From Okeania sp. KiyG1 (GTDB lineage Bacteria; Cyanobacteriota; Cyanobacteriia; Cyanobacteriales; Microcoleaceae), in the NCBI RefSeq assembly GCF_014132355.1, contig NZ_BLZO01000176.1, positions 1 through 36,652 on the forward strand: 36,652 bases of DNA, given 5' to 3'. The notes below the pieces were generated by a model, which did no database searches, had not been told where the DNA came from, and saw only the letters and a list, made by a program, of their open reading frames with translations. Made by a program: the position numbers and the translations under genes. Below, one piece after another: positions 6,971 through 16,539 of this stretch (positions are counted from its first letter, which is position 1; each line of letters opens with the position of its first letter).

Positions 6971-8782
6971 CTAGATAAAATCATCATCATCTAATCCTGG
7001 TCTTGGCATTGGCAGAATTTTTGATTTATTGAGCTGTCGCAACCAAACCCAACCGAGTACTCCCATAATTAGGAAGATCCAACCAATGTTTGGCTTGAGC
7101 AACAAAAAACCACCAGTTGCCAAGAGTGCCCCAAATAATAATAGTATAGATGCTAGTACTTTTTGTAAATCTTTTCCTAAATCCTGTGCTGGAGATAAAC
7201 CTGTTTTCATCCTTTGCTGTTTCCAACCAGGGCCACTGGGAAGTGTTCGTCGATAAAATTCTTCTAAAGTTGCATCAGACTCTCGTGGGGTGAGAAACAT
7301 TGCTGTTACCCAGAGTAATGTTACGGTGGTGGTAATAAACATAATTCGCAAACCAAAGTCTTCTATTTTGAAAGCAGGAACTAAACTTGTTGTCATCCCT
7401 ACAAAGAAACTGGCGACAATAGCGGTTAATTCTGCTGCTGCATTTACCCGACACCAAAACCAACGTAAAATTAATACTAATCCCGAACCTGTTCCGATGG
7501 CTATTACTAATCTAAATACTGTGGCTACATCTGTTGCTAAAAATGCAGCAATTCCTCCTAAAACTGTTACTAATAGAGAGGAAAGTCGCCCTACTAAAAC
7601 TAATTGTGGTTGAGTGGCATCGGGTTTAATAAATCTTCTATATAGATCGTTAGTAATAAAGGAAGCTCCCCAGTTAATAGAGGTAGAAACTGTACTCATA
7701 AATGCTGCGACTAAAGAGGCAACAACTATACCTAAAATTCCTGGGGAAAGAAAGTCAATCATTAATTTGGGATAACCCAATTCTCGGTCTTCTAAATTAG
7801 GGTAAATTACAATGGATGCTAGAGCTACTAAAATCCAAGGCCAGGTTCTAATAACATAGTGCATGATATTAAATAACCAGGCTGCTTTTTCTGCTTCTGT
7901 TTCATTTTTAGCTGCTGCAAATCTTTGTACAAATTCTCCACCTCCATCACTCCTTCTCCAAGACCACCATTGAAGGGCAATATAAGCAAAAAATGTACTG
8001 GCTGTTATGCCTGCTGTTTTACTAAAACTAATCAAAGTATCGCCATTTTTACCAATAGTTAAAGGTGAAAGGGATAAAATATCTTTGTCTGGCATTACTT
8101 GAGGAACTTTTGTTATTAATTCTTGGATGCCACCCACACTATTAACAGCAAAAAAAGCGACAATTATTGCTCCAAATAGTGCTAGGAAAAATTGGAAAAA
8201 GTCTGTGGCAACTACTCCCCATAAACCGGATAAACCTGCATAAATTAAGACAAAAATACTGACGCCAATAACGCTTAGTAATTTGAGATTATTTTCACTA
8301 GCATCAATGCCTAAATTTTGCCAAATTTCTAATGCTTCGACAACTTTAACCATAGCTAACATAGCATAACCAATGGCAATACAATTCATGGGAATAGCAA
8401 AGATAAAAGCTTTAACTCCCCGGAGAATAGCAGCCATATTTCCACCGTAACGAAGTTCAGTTAATTCTGCATCAGTAATAACTTCGGAACGTCGCCACAT
8501 TCTGGCAAAAATATAAATCATTATTACATGGGAAATACCAAAAATCCACCATTCCCAATTACCAGCAATTCCTCGGTTAGCTACAACTCCAGTAATATAG
8601 AGAGGAGTATCTATAGAGAAAGTTGTCGCTGCCATACTTGTACCAGCTAACCACCAAGGAAGCGATCGCCCAGAAACAAAGAAGTCTGCTAAACTTTTTG
8701 AACCTTTGCGAGAAAGATATAGTCCCATCCACATTGTTAAGATGAGGTATATTAAAACAATCAGCCAATCAATTAGTTGCAT
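6971..8782 (-). CDS. Sodium:solute symporter (SSS family)
   Basis: A 603-aa polytopic membrane protein with about 13-14 hydrophobic segments. The N-terminus (DWLIVLIYLILTMWMGLYLS) is followed by the family-typical FFVSGRSLPWWLAGTSMAATTFS stretch (residues about 34-56). This matches the SSS family (TC 2.A.21), which uses the sodium gradient to import solutes such as proline, sugars or nucleosides. Which substrate this one takes cannot be read from the sequence. The last 60 residues form two more membrane passes and a charged tail (PRPGLDDDD). The start is ATG 8782. It is a single gene with no close same-strand partner. The stop TAG is immediately followed by one TCAGGAG heptamer unit. Confidence 0.92.
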   Translation of the reverse strand: MQLIDWLIVLIYLILTMWMGLYLSRKGSKSLADFFVSGRSLPWWLAGTSMAATTFSIDTPLYITGVVANRGIAGNWEWWIFGISHVIMIYIFARMWRRSEVITDAELTELRYGGNMAAILRGVKAFIFAIPMNCIAIGYAMLAMVKVVEALEIWQNLGIDASENNLKLLSVIGVSIFVLIYAGLSGLWGVVATDFFQFFLALFGAIIVAFFAVNSVGGIQELITKVPQVMPDKDILSLSPLTIGKNGDTLISFSKTAGITASTFFAYIALQWWSWRRSDGGGEFVQRFAAAKNETEAEKAAWLFNIMHYVIRTWPWILVALASIVIYPNLEDRELGYPKLMIDFLSPGILGIVVASLVAAFMSTVSTSINWGASFITNDLYRRFIKPDATQPQLVLVGRLSSLLVTVLGGIAAFLATDVATVFRLVIAIGTGSGLVLILRWFWCRVNAAAELTAIVASFFVGMTTSLVPAFKIEDFGLRIMFITTTVTLLWVTAMFLTPRESDATLEEFYRRTLPSGPGWKQQRMKTGLSPAQDLGKDLQKVLASILLLFGALLATGGFLLLKPNIGWIFLIMGVLGWVWLRQLNKSKILPMPRPGLDDDDFI

Positions 8783-9150
8783 AAATTTGTGTTTAATTAG
8801 GAATCTGTGTGTGTGTGACTGTTTTTTTTAGCACATAGTTTCAAGCTTAAGAATATCATGGATTTTTATAGATAAATTTACTATTTATGTTATTTAGATA
8901 TAATTTTTTATGCAAAGTCAGCAAAATATTAGGATTTTTCTCTGTAGAGCTTTTTAGTAATACCAATTTCATAAAATATTGCTACAGTAGCGACACAGGG
9001 AACAGGGAACAGGGAAAGAAAAACATAAATATTAAAGAAGAAAAAAAGTGGAAATTTTATAATTTATGGAATTTATAATTTTTTCTTTTAGGAATAAATC
9101 ACAAATTAAGATGTAACTGCCTTTTTTAAATTTGGTATAAGTAGGTAATT

Positions 9151-9197
9151 CAACAATTAATAATTAATAATTAATAATTAATAATTAATAATTAACA
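9151..9197. repeat. Heptamer array (AATTAAT)n
   Basis: About six and a half tandem 7-bp units of AATTAAT ending in a variant AATTAAC. Confidence 0.85.
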
Positions 9198-9465
9198 ATT
9201 ACCTCTGCTTTAAAACGCATAGGATTGACTAAAAGGAAAAAATTATTCTCAAAGAGAATATTTCATATTTCAAGCCTCTTTATTGTAGAGGTACTAATAA
9301 CTGTTAACGCAGTTGCTCCGCTAGGAGGTTAACTGATAACTGAAATGACCTGAACAATGGCAAAAAAAAGGAAAAAAAATGGAATTATAAAGCAATATTA
9401 GTCGAAGGTTAAATGTATTAGGGTTTCTGAAATTGAAGAAGGTAGTTGTAACTGAATTGACTTTA

Positions 9466-9635
9466 TATAGCAATCAGGAATCAGATGTGAGAATTGAGGT
9501 GTTCCTTTAAAGCATAGAGTATAGCAGTTTTCTTATTCTTATGTATTCGTTTCTTGCCTCCATACCTATTCCCTATTCCCTCCATACCTAGAACAAAAGT
9601 CTCTAATATCTCACAACTAAAATCATATTGCTATA
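9466..9635. mobile_element. MITE-like element, TATAGCAAT ends, with heptamer cargo
   Basis: The 170-bp segment is bounded by TATAGCAAT and ATTGCTATA. Inside is a short CTATTCCCTATTCCCT heptamer stretch (about 9565-9583). Further TATAGCAATTTTATATGAGG sequence follows at 9633, suggesting two abutting copies or ends. Confidence 0.5.
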
Positions 9636-9901
9636 GCAATTTTATATGAGGCTGTACAGAATTATGAAATTTATTAACTTGTCTATCTCAATCTACAGTA
9701 AACTATGATTAAAATATTATCCTATGCAATTTTTATTAATTTGGTGTTCAACCTTTGTTTATACATATTGATCATGAAAATACTCTCAAAATCTTAACTC
9801 ACTTATGGTATCATTGTTGGGAAGGATCTACACAAGTAATAATTTACAAAATAATGAGCTTACTATGTAGATAATACTATCACTTTATTAGAATTAGTTA
9901 A

Positions 9902-10290
9902 ATGAAAAAAATAATAATTGTAGATAATGAGCCAGATATGGAGTATTTATTCAGTAAAAAATTTAGAAAAGAAATTAGATCGGGTTCTCTGAAATTTATT
10001 TTTTTATCTCAGCAATTGAAGCACTCTCATACCTGGATTGTCAAGAAAATGATGCCATAGATTTAATTATATCTGATATCAATTTACCTACAATAAATGG
10101 CTTAGAAATGCTCAAAAAAATCAAAGAAAAAGACAAGAAAATCAAAGTTTTTATTTTAACTGCCCACGGTTATGATGAACACTACATAATTGCCCAAAAA
10201 TATGGTACAGATGATTATCTAGTCAAACCAATTGATTTTGAAGAAATAAAACAAAAATACTTGAATTATAAGACAAAAAATAAATCCTAA
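9902..10290 (+). pseudogene. Single-domain response regulator, frameshifted in a T-run
   Basis: Reading from ATG 9902 gives the start of a receiver domain (KKIIIVDNEPD) that runs out of frame at the T7 run 9999-10005. The remainder continues in another frame to 10290 with the phospho-acceptor Asp in LIISDINLP and the conserved Lys in YLVKPID. Restoring one T gives an uninterrupted 129-aa receiver domain that aligns residue for residue with the next gene's receiver. It would be a CheY-like phosphorylation shuttle without output domain. It is followed after 5 nt by the GGDEF-EAL gene, so the genes are probably co-transcribed. Whether the shift is real, a sequencing error or overcome by slippage is open. 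Confidence 0.75.
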
Positions 10291-10295
10291 AAATC

Positions 10296-12440
10296 ATGTT
10301 ATCAAAAATACTTGTAGTTGATGACGAACCAGATCTACAATCATTAATTTGCCAAAAATTCCGGAAGAAAATTATACAAAAAGAATTTGAGTTCCTGTTT
10401 GTTTCTAATGGAATAGAAGCTCTAGAAGCTATTAAAAATGAAACTGATATAGACCTAATACTTACTGATATTAATATGCCGAAAATGGACGGTATAACTT
10501 TATTGAAAAAGCTATCAGAAAAACCAAATAAAACAATTAAAACAGTAATTATTTCTGCTTATGGGGATTTGAAAACTATTAGAACAGCTATGAATCTAGG
10601 GGCTTTTGATTTTTTAACTAAACCCCTAGATTTACATGATTTAGAAATTACTCTTAATAAAACACTCAAAGCTGTGCAAGAGGAGAAAGAAGCACAAAAG
10701 CAAAAAAAATTAGCAGAACAAGCTCATGCAGAATTATTAGAACAACAGGCATTGCGTAAAAGTGAAAAAAGATTTAGAGCATTAATTGAAAATTCTGTAG
10801 ATCTAATTATGATTTTAAATCCTGATGGAAAAATGATTTATTCTAGTCCATCAGTCCAAAGATTTTTAGATAATTTTAATCAAAATAATTTTAATATATC
10901 AATTTTCAACATTATCCATGCTAACGACCGCCAATTAATCAAACATATTTTACAAAAAACAGTTGAGAATCCAGAAGAAAAACAGTATGTTAATGAACTT
11001 AAAATCATCAACAAACGAGAAGAATCACAAATATTTGAAGCAGTATTCACTAACTTGATATTGGACGATAATATAACAGGAATTATAGTTAATTGTCATA
11101 ATATTACAGAAAGAAAAATAGCAGAAGAAAAATTAATCTATGATGCTTTCCATGATTCCTTAACTAAATTACCAAATAGGGCATTGTTTATGGACAGATT
11201 ATCTCATGCTTTTTCTAGATACAAGAGATATAATCAATATCAATTTGCCGTGATTTTTATAGATTTAGATAGATTTAAAATAGTTAATGATAGCTTAGGG
11301 CATTTAGCTGGAGACCAACTAATTATTGAAGTGGCAAATCGACTCACAAAAGATATGCATTATAATGATACTGTAGCGAGAATGGGAGGAGATGAATTTG
11401 CTATCTTATTAGAATATATTAAATCTCAAGATAATGCTAAATATATAGCCCAAAGAATCCAAAAATTGCTACAGTTATCATTTAAAATAAATAATCAAGA
11501 AGTTTATACCAGCGCAAGTATTGGTATTGCTTTTCCCCATCAAGATTATCAAAATCCTACAGATATTCTCAGAGATGCAGATACAGCCATGTATCGTGCT
11601 AAAACTCTAGGAAAAGCTCGTCACGAAGTATTTAATCCATCAATGTATGCCGATAATTTAGCACAACTTAAGTTAGAAATGGACCTTCGACAAGCGTTAA
11701 AATTTAGTGAATTAGAGTTATATTATCAACCAATTATTTTATTAGAAACAGGTTTACTTTGTGGCTTTGAAGCATTACTAAGATGGAAACACCCCCAGCG
11801 AGGAATAATTTCTCCCAATGAGTTTATTCCTATTGCAGAAGAAACAGGATTAATTGTACCAATTGGTTGGTGGACTCTAGAACAAGCTTGTAAACAAACT
11901 TATGATTGGCAAAAACAATTTTCTCTCCAGCCTTTAACTATTAGTGTTAATCTTTCTGGTAAACAATTTTCTCAAGCTCAACTGGTAGAACAAATTGATG
12001 AAATCTTATCTTATACTTGTTTAGATTATCATAGTCTCAGATTAGAAATTACTGAAACTACAATTATGGAAAATGATAAAATTGTTATGGAAATATTATC
12101 CAAGTTAAAAGGGATGAATATACAGTTAAATATTGACGATTTTGGTACTGGTTATTCTTCATTAAGTCGTCTACGAAATTTTCCCATTGATACTTTAAAA
12201 ATTGACCGTTCTTTTGTGATGAGAATGGATAGTGAACCAGAAAACTTAGAGATTACTAAAGCAATTATTAGTATGGCAAAAAGCTTAGAAATAGATGTCA
12301 TTGCTGAAGGTGTAGAAACGGCTACTCAACTGGCTTTGTTAAGAAAACTCAAGTGTCAATATGGACAAGGATATTTTTTTTCTAGACCTGTTAACAGTTC
12401 CCAAGCTACTAATTTAATTGCAGCAGCTAAAATATGGTAA
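10296..12440 (+). CDS. REC-PAS-GGDEF-EAL bifunctional c-di-GMP enzyme
   Basis: A 714-aa response regulator. The receiver (1-125) has the acidic pair Asp9-Asp10, phospho-acceptor Asp58 and Lys109. A charged coiled coil (126-155) leads into a PAS domain (156-275). The GGDEF domain (282-445) has an intact GGDEF at 364-368, so cyclase activity (two GTP to c-di-GMP) is plausible. The position of the inhibitory RxxD site reads His355-Tyr-Asn-Asp358, lacking the Arg. The EAL domain (455-705) has EALLRW (492-497), LEITET, DDFGTGYSSL (614-623), KIDRSF and AEGVET, the full metal and catalytic set for phosphodiesterase. It likely switches c-di-GMP level by phosphorylation of the receiver. No histidine kinase is adjacent. 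It has a weak ribosome-binding site. Confidence 0.95.
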   Translation: MLSKILVVDDEPDLQSLICQKFRKKIIQKEFEFLFVSNGIEALEAIKNETDIDLILTDINMPKMDGITLLKKLSEKPNKTIKTVIISAYGDLKTIRTAMNLGAFDFLTKPLDLHDLEITLNKTLKAVQEEKEAQKQKKLAEQAHAELLEQQALRKSEKRFRALIENSVDLIMILNPDGKMIYSSPSVQRFLDNFNQNNFNISIFNIIHANDRQLIKHILQKTVENPEEKQYVNELKIINKREESQIFEAVFTNLILDDNITGIIVNCHNITERKIAEEKLIYDAFHDSLTKLPNRALFMDRLSHAFSRYKRYNQYQFAVIFIDLDRFKIVNDSLGHLAGDQLIIEVANRLTKDMHYNDTVARMGGDEFAILLEYIKSQDNAKYIAQRIQKLLQLSFKINNQEVYTSASIGIAFPHQDYQNPTDILRDADTAMYRAKTLGKARHEVFNPSMYADNLAQLKLEMDLRQALKFSELELYYQPIILLETGLLCGFEALLRWKHPQRGIISPNEFIPIAEETGLIVPIGWWTLEQACKQTYDWQKQFSLQPLTISVNLSGKQFSQAQLVEQIDEILSYTCLDYHSLRLEITETTIMENDKIVMEILSKLKGMNIQLNIDDFGTGYSSLSRLRNFPIDTLKIDRSFVMRMDSEPENLEITKAIISMAKSLEIDVIAEGVETATQLALLRKLKCQYGQGYFFSRPVNSSQATNLIAAAKIW

Positions 12441-12749
12441 AATTCAATTTATCCCACTTAGTTTTTTGACTATATTTGAAGAAGGAAGAAGGAAGAAGGA
12501 AGAAGGCAGAAGCGGTACGACCCAGCGTCGGCGTAAGACGCAAGGGAATGCTGACCAAGAGAGGGAATGGGCACTCCTGTGAGGCAGAAGGGAAGATTTC
12601 TTATGAATGGTCTTCGACACGCTACTTCACCCTACTTCGTATCTTATAACCCCCAAACAATTTTAAATACCCCCGTTTACGGTGGGTATTAAACCCGCAA
12701 AAGAAAAGATAATTCTAACTTAAAAGATAATTCTAACTTAAATGAAGTT
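12441..12749 (+). other. Leader region of the cyclase gene with hairpin and repeats
   Basis: It contains a GAAGGAA heptamer array (12479-12508), then a GC-richer segment related to the dispersed GGAATGCTGACC unit (12525-12560). A hairpin follows at 12666-12690 (AATACCC...GGGTATT with inner CCG/CGG and loop TTTA). A perfect 18-bp tandem duplication (12704-12721 and 12722-12739) lies just before the start codon. The hairpin lacks a T-tract, so a terminator role is doubtful. Confidence 0.55.
12704..12739 (+). promoter_or_regulatory. 18-bp perfect tandem duplication just upstream of the cyclase start
   Basis: Two contiguous copies of AAAAGATAATTCTAACTT end 10 nt before ATG 12750. They could be duplicated binding or promoter sites (each holds a GATAAT that resembles a -10 box) or simple slippage. 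This is inference only. Confidence 0.35.
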
Positions 12750-14447
12750 ATGCCAGCAAAAATACTGGTTGTGGATGATGAAGAATCCTTTAAACTAATC
12801 ATAAACCAAAAATTTAGAAAAAGAATTAGGAAAAAAGACCTGCAATTTATTTTTGCTTCTAATGGTTTAAAAGCTCTGGAAAAGTTACAATCTGAACCAG
12901 ATATAGATATTATATTGACTGATATTACTATGCCAGAAATGGATGGTATTACTCTACTATCTACCCTTTCTGATATTCGTCATCCTACACTTAAAACAGT
13001 AATTATTTCTGCTTCTAGCGATCTGACTATTGTGAGAAAAGCAATGAATCTAGGAGCATTTGATTTTTTAACTAAACCCATCAACTTAGATGATTTAGAA
13101 ATTACAATTAACAAAACTATAAATCATGTTCAACAGTTAAAAGATGCACTCCAACAAGAACATTTAATAGAAGCAGCTCAACAGTTATATGAAAGTGAAA
13201 AAAGACTAGAAAAATTTTTAGAGACTTTGCCAGTAGGAGTCTTTGTAATTGATGCTGATGGTAAACCTTTCTATATTAATCAAGCTGCAAAAAATATTTT
13301 TGGTAAAGGGATAGTAGCTGAAACTACTCCAGAGCAAATTCCTAAAATTTATCATATTTACTTAGCAGGAACAGAACAATTTTACCCTATTGAACAACAG
13401 CCAATTTTCAAAGCCTTGAAAGGGGAAAATTCTACAGTTGATGATATGGAAATTCGTCAAGGAGAAAAAATCATACCTGTAGAAGTATCAGCAAGTCCAA
13501 TTTTTGATGATCGTGGTCAATTAATCTATGCGATCGCCACTTTTCAAGAAATTACAGAAAGAAAAAAAGCAGAAGCAGAAATAATTCAATTTACCCAACA
13601 ATTAGAACTCAAAAATACTGAATTATCTAAACTTAATCAAAGCTATAGTCGGTTTGTGCCTAAACAGTTTCTCCGTTTTTTAGGCCATGAAAGTATTGTA
13701 GAAGTTTCTTTGGGTGAATCTGTACAAAAAAAAATGTCAATTTTATTTTCTGACATTCGTGCTTTTACTACTCTTTCAGAAAGCATGACTTTATCAGAAA
13801 ACTTTAAATTTATTAATGCTTATCTTTCTCGTATGGAACCATTAATTACTGCTAATTATGGTTTTATTGATAAATATATTGGTGATGCTATTATGGCACT
13901 ATTTGGTCGGTGTCCTGATGATGCTGTCCAAGCTGCTATAGGGATGCTTTCAGAACTTAATCAATACAATATTATTCGCAATAAATATCAGAAAATACCT
14001 ATTATGATTGGTATCGGAATTAATACAGGTTCGTTAATGTTAGGAACAGTAGGTGGTACAAACAGAATGGATACTACTGTCATTAGCGATGCTGTAAATT
14101 TAGCTTCTCGCCTGCAAGATTTAACTAAAGTATATGGTGCTTCTTTAATTATTAGTCAAAAGACCTTTATTGAGCTTAAAGATTATACAAAATATAACTA
14201 CAGATTTCTTGGTAAAGTTAAAGTCAAAGGAAAAAAAGATGTTGTATCTTTGTTTGAATTTTTTGATGCAGACCCCCCAGAAATAATCGAACTTAAAAAA
14301 CAAACTAAAACATTATTTGAAGCAGGAGTTATCAAGTACTACTCTCAACAAATAGAGGAAGCTACTCAAATATTTCAGGAAATTATTAATTTAAACCATC
14401 AAGATAAAGCTGCTTATTTCTATCTCGAGCTAGGGAATAGGGAATAG
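12750..14447 (+). CDS. REC-PAS-class III adenylate cyclase response regulator
   Basis: A 565-aa protein. The receiver (1-125; Asp9/Asp10, phospho-acceptor Asp58, Lys109) is strikingly like that of the gene before it (shared TVIISA and AMNLGAFDFLTKP). A PAS domain (150-272) and coiled coil (273-300) lead to a class III nucleotidyl cyclase (325-505). Metal-binding aspartates are Asp335 (LFSDIRAFT) and Asp379 (YIGDAIMALF). Lys375 and Asp447 are the residues expected to choose ATP, and Asn450/Arg454 (VNLASRL) the transition-state pair. So cAMP synthesis is the likely reaction, controlled by phosphorylation and the PAS ligand. A helical TPR-like tail (515-560) ends in GNRE, whose last codons and TAG stop come from the GGGAATA heptamer that follows. 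Confidence 0.93.
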   Translation: MPAKILVVDDEESFKLIINQKFRKRIRKKDLQFIFASNGLKALEKLQSEPDIDIILTDITMPEMDGITLLSTLSDIRHPTLKTVIISASSDLTIVRKAMNLGAFDFLTKPINLDDLEITINKTINHVQQLKDALQQEHLIEAAQQLYESEKRLEKFLETLPVGVFVIDADGKPFYINQAAKNIFGKGIVAETTPEQIPKIYHIYLAGTEQFYPIEQQPIFKALKGENSTVDDMEIRQGEKIIPVEVSASPIFDDRGQLIYAIATFQEITERKKAEAEIIQFTQQLELKNTELSKLNQSYSRFVPKQFLRFLGHESIVEVSLGESVQKKMSILFSDIRAFTTLSESMTLSENFKFINAYLSRMEPLITANYGFIDKYIGDAIMALFGRCPDDAVQAAIGMLSELNQYNIIRNKYQKIPIMIGIGINTGSLMLGTVGGTNRMDTTVISDAVNLASRLQDLTKVYGASLIISQKTFIELKDYTKYNYRFLGKVKVKGKKDVVSLFEFFDADPPEIIELKKQTKTLFEAGVIKYYSQQIEEATQIFQEIINLNHQDKAAYFYLELGNRE

Positions 14448-14470
14448 AGTTTAATAATTAATAATTCTGG

Positions 14471-14548
14471 TTTAAAGCCTCCCCTTTTAAGGGGAAAAAA
14501 GAAATAATATTTCCTTATATTCAATCCTCTCGGTTTTAACCAGAGGTA
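14471..14548. mobile_element. Hairpin-ended small element
   Basis: The left end is TTTAAAGCCTCCCCTTTTAA with a CCCCTTTTAAGGGG hairpin. The right end is TCAATCCT followed by a CCTCTcGGTTTTAACCAGAGG hairpin. Similar pairs occur at 18301-18380 and 18699-18830, and in reverse at about 9200-9292. Hairpin ends without inverted repeats or duplication recall IS200/IS605-derived elements. Confidence 0.45.
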
Positions 14549-14620
14549 ATTATCAATTATCCATTATCAATTATCAATTAATGAATTTAGCTATAAAATA
14601 CCGATACTACCGGACATGAT

Positions 14621-14667
14621 ATGAATAATTAATAATGAATAATTAATAATGAATAATTAATAATTAG
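14621..14667. repeat. AT-rich heptamer array (AATTAAT / AATGAAT)
   Basis: Six to seven units alternating AATGAAT and AATTAAT, i.e. a 14-bp super-period made of two 7-mers. Confidence 0.75.
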
Positions 14668-15232
14668 GGCTTGCGTTCATAAAACTAAAAGTCAGAATAG
14701 CTAAGGTAATGGAGATTTTTATGCTCAGTTTATCTCCTAGTTATTTGCTCTTATATCACTTTGAAAAAAGAATGCTACAAAAGGGTAGAGTTTGATCGGA
14801 TATGCTTAAAAATAGCTTCTCAAGTTCATTTTAGATATAAATATCTATTGTTTTTCCCTTTTTTTCAATATTTTTACCCTCTTCCTTCTTCCTTCTTCCT
14901 TCTTTCGTACGGACTATGCAACATCCCTACCATTTGTAACAAACATTTATCACGCTTGGTATTATTAGCATCAATTTACTGAAATTTTATGCTGAAATTC
15001 AAGAAAATTTCTTCACATAAAATGGCCGAAACCTTTGTCTGTTCCTCCCATCTCCGCGTCCCCGTTTCCTACCCCCACAACCAATTTTTTCAGCCAACCC
15101 TAATTACCTCATTTTCAAATTTTCTAGTGGTAAATGGTAAAGCTTCTGCTATATCTTTAGCTCAACCTCCATCCCTAAAACTGATAGAGACTTTTCAAAG
15201 AAAGTCCCTACTATTTTGCAAGTTAGTAAACT

Positions 15233-16153
15233 CTAATCACTACCCAAAAGACTTACTAATAAAGCTTTTTGAGCGTGCATCCTATTTTCTGCTTGGTCCC
15301 AAACTCGCGATCGCTCTCCTTCTATAACTCCATCAGTAATTTCTTCATCTCGATGAGCTGGTAAACAATGCAACACGATCGCATCATCTGCTGCACTTTC
15401 TAGCAACTTTTCATTTACCTGATAGGGTTGAAAAATAGGTATTCTATTATTAGCCTCTTCTTCTTGTCCCATACTGGCCCAAACATCAGTATAAAGGACC
15501 TGAGCGTCCTTAACTGCCACTTGAGGATCTTCAGTAACTATCACTTCACTATTACCATTAGTAATAGCCTTTGCTTGCTCCACAATTTCCGCATTTGGTA
15601 GATAATTTGGTGGAGTTGCTATCCTGACATTCATCCCTACCATTGCACAACCTAACAGTAAAGAATTTGCCATATTATTACCATCACCAAAATAACTTAA
15701 AGTTAATCCATCTAGTTTGCCAAAGCATTCTTGAATAGTCAATAAATCAGCCATTACTTGACAAGGATGTTCCCTATCTGTCAGAGCATTAATGACAGGA
15801 ATTTGAGTATAACTTGCAAAAGTTTCTAAATCTTTTTGCTCAAAAGTCCTAATAGCTAAAATATCCAAATATCGGTCTAAAACTCTAGCAGTATCAACCA
15901 AAGGTTCCCCACGACTAACTTGAGTAACATTAGGATTCAAATCAATAACTTGACCTCCCAATTGATACATTGCCACAGTAAAACTTACCCTAGTTCGTGT
16001 CGAAGCTTTAGAAAATAATAGCCCCAAGACTTTATTACATTTGAGATTTATTTTACCTGATTTAAGTTTGGCTGCCAGTTGTAAAAGTTCTTTTAATTCA
16101 TCAGAACTCAAATCTGCTAAACTTAATAAATTTCGTCCTTTTAAACTATCCAT
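15233..16153 (-). CDS. argF: Ornithine carbamoyltransferase
   Basis: A 306-aa enzyme of arginine synthesis, joining carbamoyl phosphate and L-ornithine into L-citrulline in the cytosol. The carbamoyl-phosphate loop STRTR is at residues 51-55, HPCQ at 129-132, and the ornithine-binding catalytic motif HCLPAHR at 262-268. Its length is normal for the family. The start is ATG 16153 (MDSLKGRNLL), matching the usual N-terminus. It stands alone, with no other arginine genes in the window. The convergent frames overlapping its 3' end are not convincing. Confidence 0.97.
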   Translation of the reverse strand: MDSLKGRNLLSLADLSSDELKELLQLAAKLKSGKINLKCNKVLGLLFSKASTRTRVSFTVAMYQLGGQVIDLNPNVTQVSRGEPLVDTARVLDRYLDILAIRTFEQKDLETFASYTQIPVINALTDREHPCQVMADLLTIQECFGKLDGLTLSYFGDGNNMANSLLLGCAMVGMNVRIATPPNYLPNAEIVEQAKAITNGNSEVIVTEDPQVAVKDAQVLYTDVWASMGQEEEANNRIPIFQPYQVNEKLLESAADDAIVLHCLPAHRDEEITDGVIEGERSRVWDQAENRMHAQKALLVSLLGSD

Positions 16154-16224
16154 AATTTATCGCTAATGTCAGGTTTCCAATTATATAGTAATCCTAAATT
16201 GGTTGTGACAATTTTTATATAGTT

Positions 16225-16265
16225 TTTCTCAAGTTACTGAGGTACAGTTGTTTTTCTTCTTTTCT
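16225..16265. repeat. 41-bp dispersed repeat, copy 1
   Basis: It matches 35078-35118 with one mismatch (GAGGTACAG versus GAGGAACAG). Its TTTCTCAAG...TGAGGTACA layout identifies it as a left end of the TATAGCA inverted-repeat family. Confidence 0.7.
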
Positions 16266-16539
16266 ATTCCCTATTAGGGGGAAAGAATTAATAATTTCTG
16301 TGGGATTATTGATTTTATTTTTTATTATTGGAGAAGTCTAATCTAAACTGAAATGACCATACTCCCTAACTTAAAATCATTTTTTAGTCTACTTACAGTA
16401 GATTCCGTGGTAATGAGGTACAATTTAAGATTGGGATATTTTTTGTCTATTCCCTGTTCCCTGTTCTCCATTCCCTAAAACCATAAATATGATTCATTTT
16501 GGCAATTATTTGAAATTATCAAACCCCATAAAAAGTATT

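Larger units (their letters stand above)
8783..9901. other. 1.1-kb intergenic stretch, repeats only
   Basis: Very AT-rich. It contains GGGAACA heptamers (8999-9016), an AATTAAT array (9151-9194), a reverse-oriented hairpin-ended element (about 9200-9292), a GATAACTGAAATGAC unit (9331-9348) and the TATAGCAAT element (9466-9635). I see no protein or RNA gene. The promoter of the receiver-domain island must lie in the last 250 bp but I cannot place it. Confidence 0.6.
14448..15232. other. 785-bp intergenic stretch, repeats and element ends
   Basis: It contains a hairpin-ended element (14471-14548), AT heptamers (14554-14582 and 14621-14667), a CCGGACATGATAT end (14613-14625) and a TTCCTTC array (14880-14905). 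A TAATTAGGGCTTGC end (14663) and an inverted CAGCCAACCCTAATTA end (about 15091-15107) could bound a 445-bp element. Open frames here have no recognisable content. Confidence 0.5.

Noticed and set aside
10296-12440. Degenerate (inactive) GGDEF or EAL domain
   Set aside because: Both GGDEF and EAL plus the downstream metal-binding motifs are intact; only the inhibitory site is altered.
14663-15108. 445-bp element with TAATTAGGGCTTGC ends
   Set aside because: The two ends match over only about 10 bp and there is no flanking duplication; noted in the intergenic entry but not called.
14989-15327. 112-aa open frame converging on argF
   Set aside because: It has no recognisable motif, covers element ends, and overlaps 95 bp of argF on the other strand.
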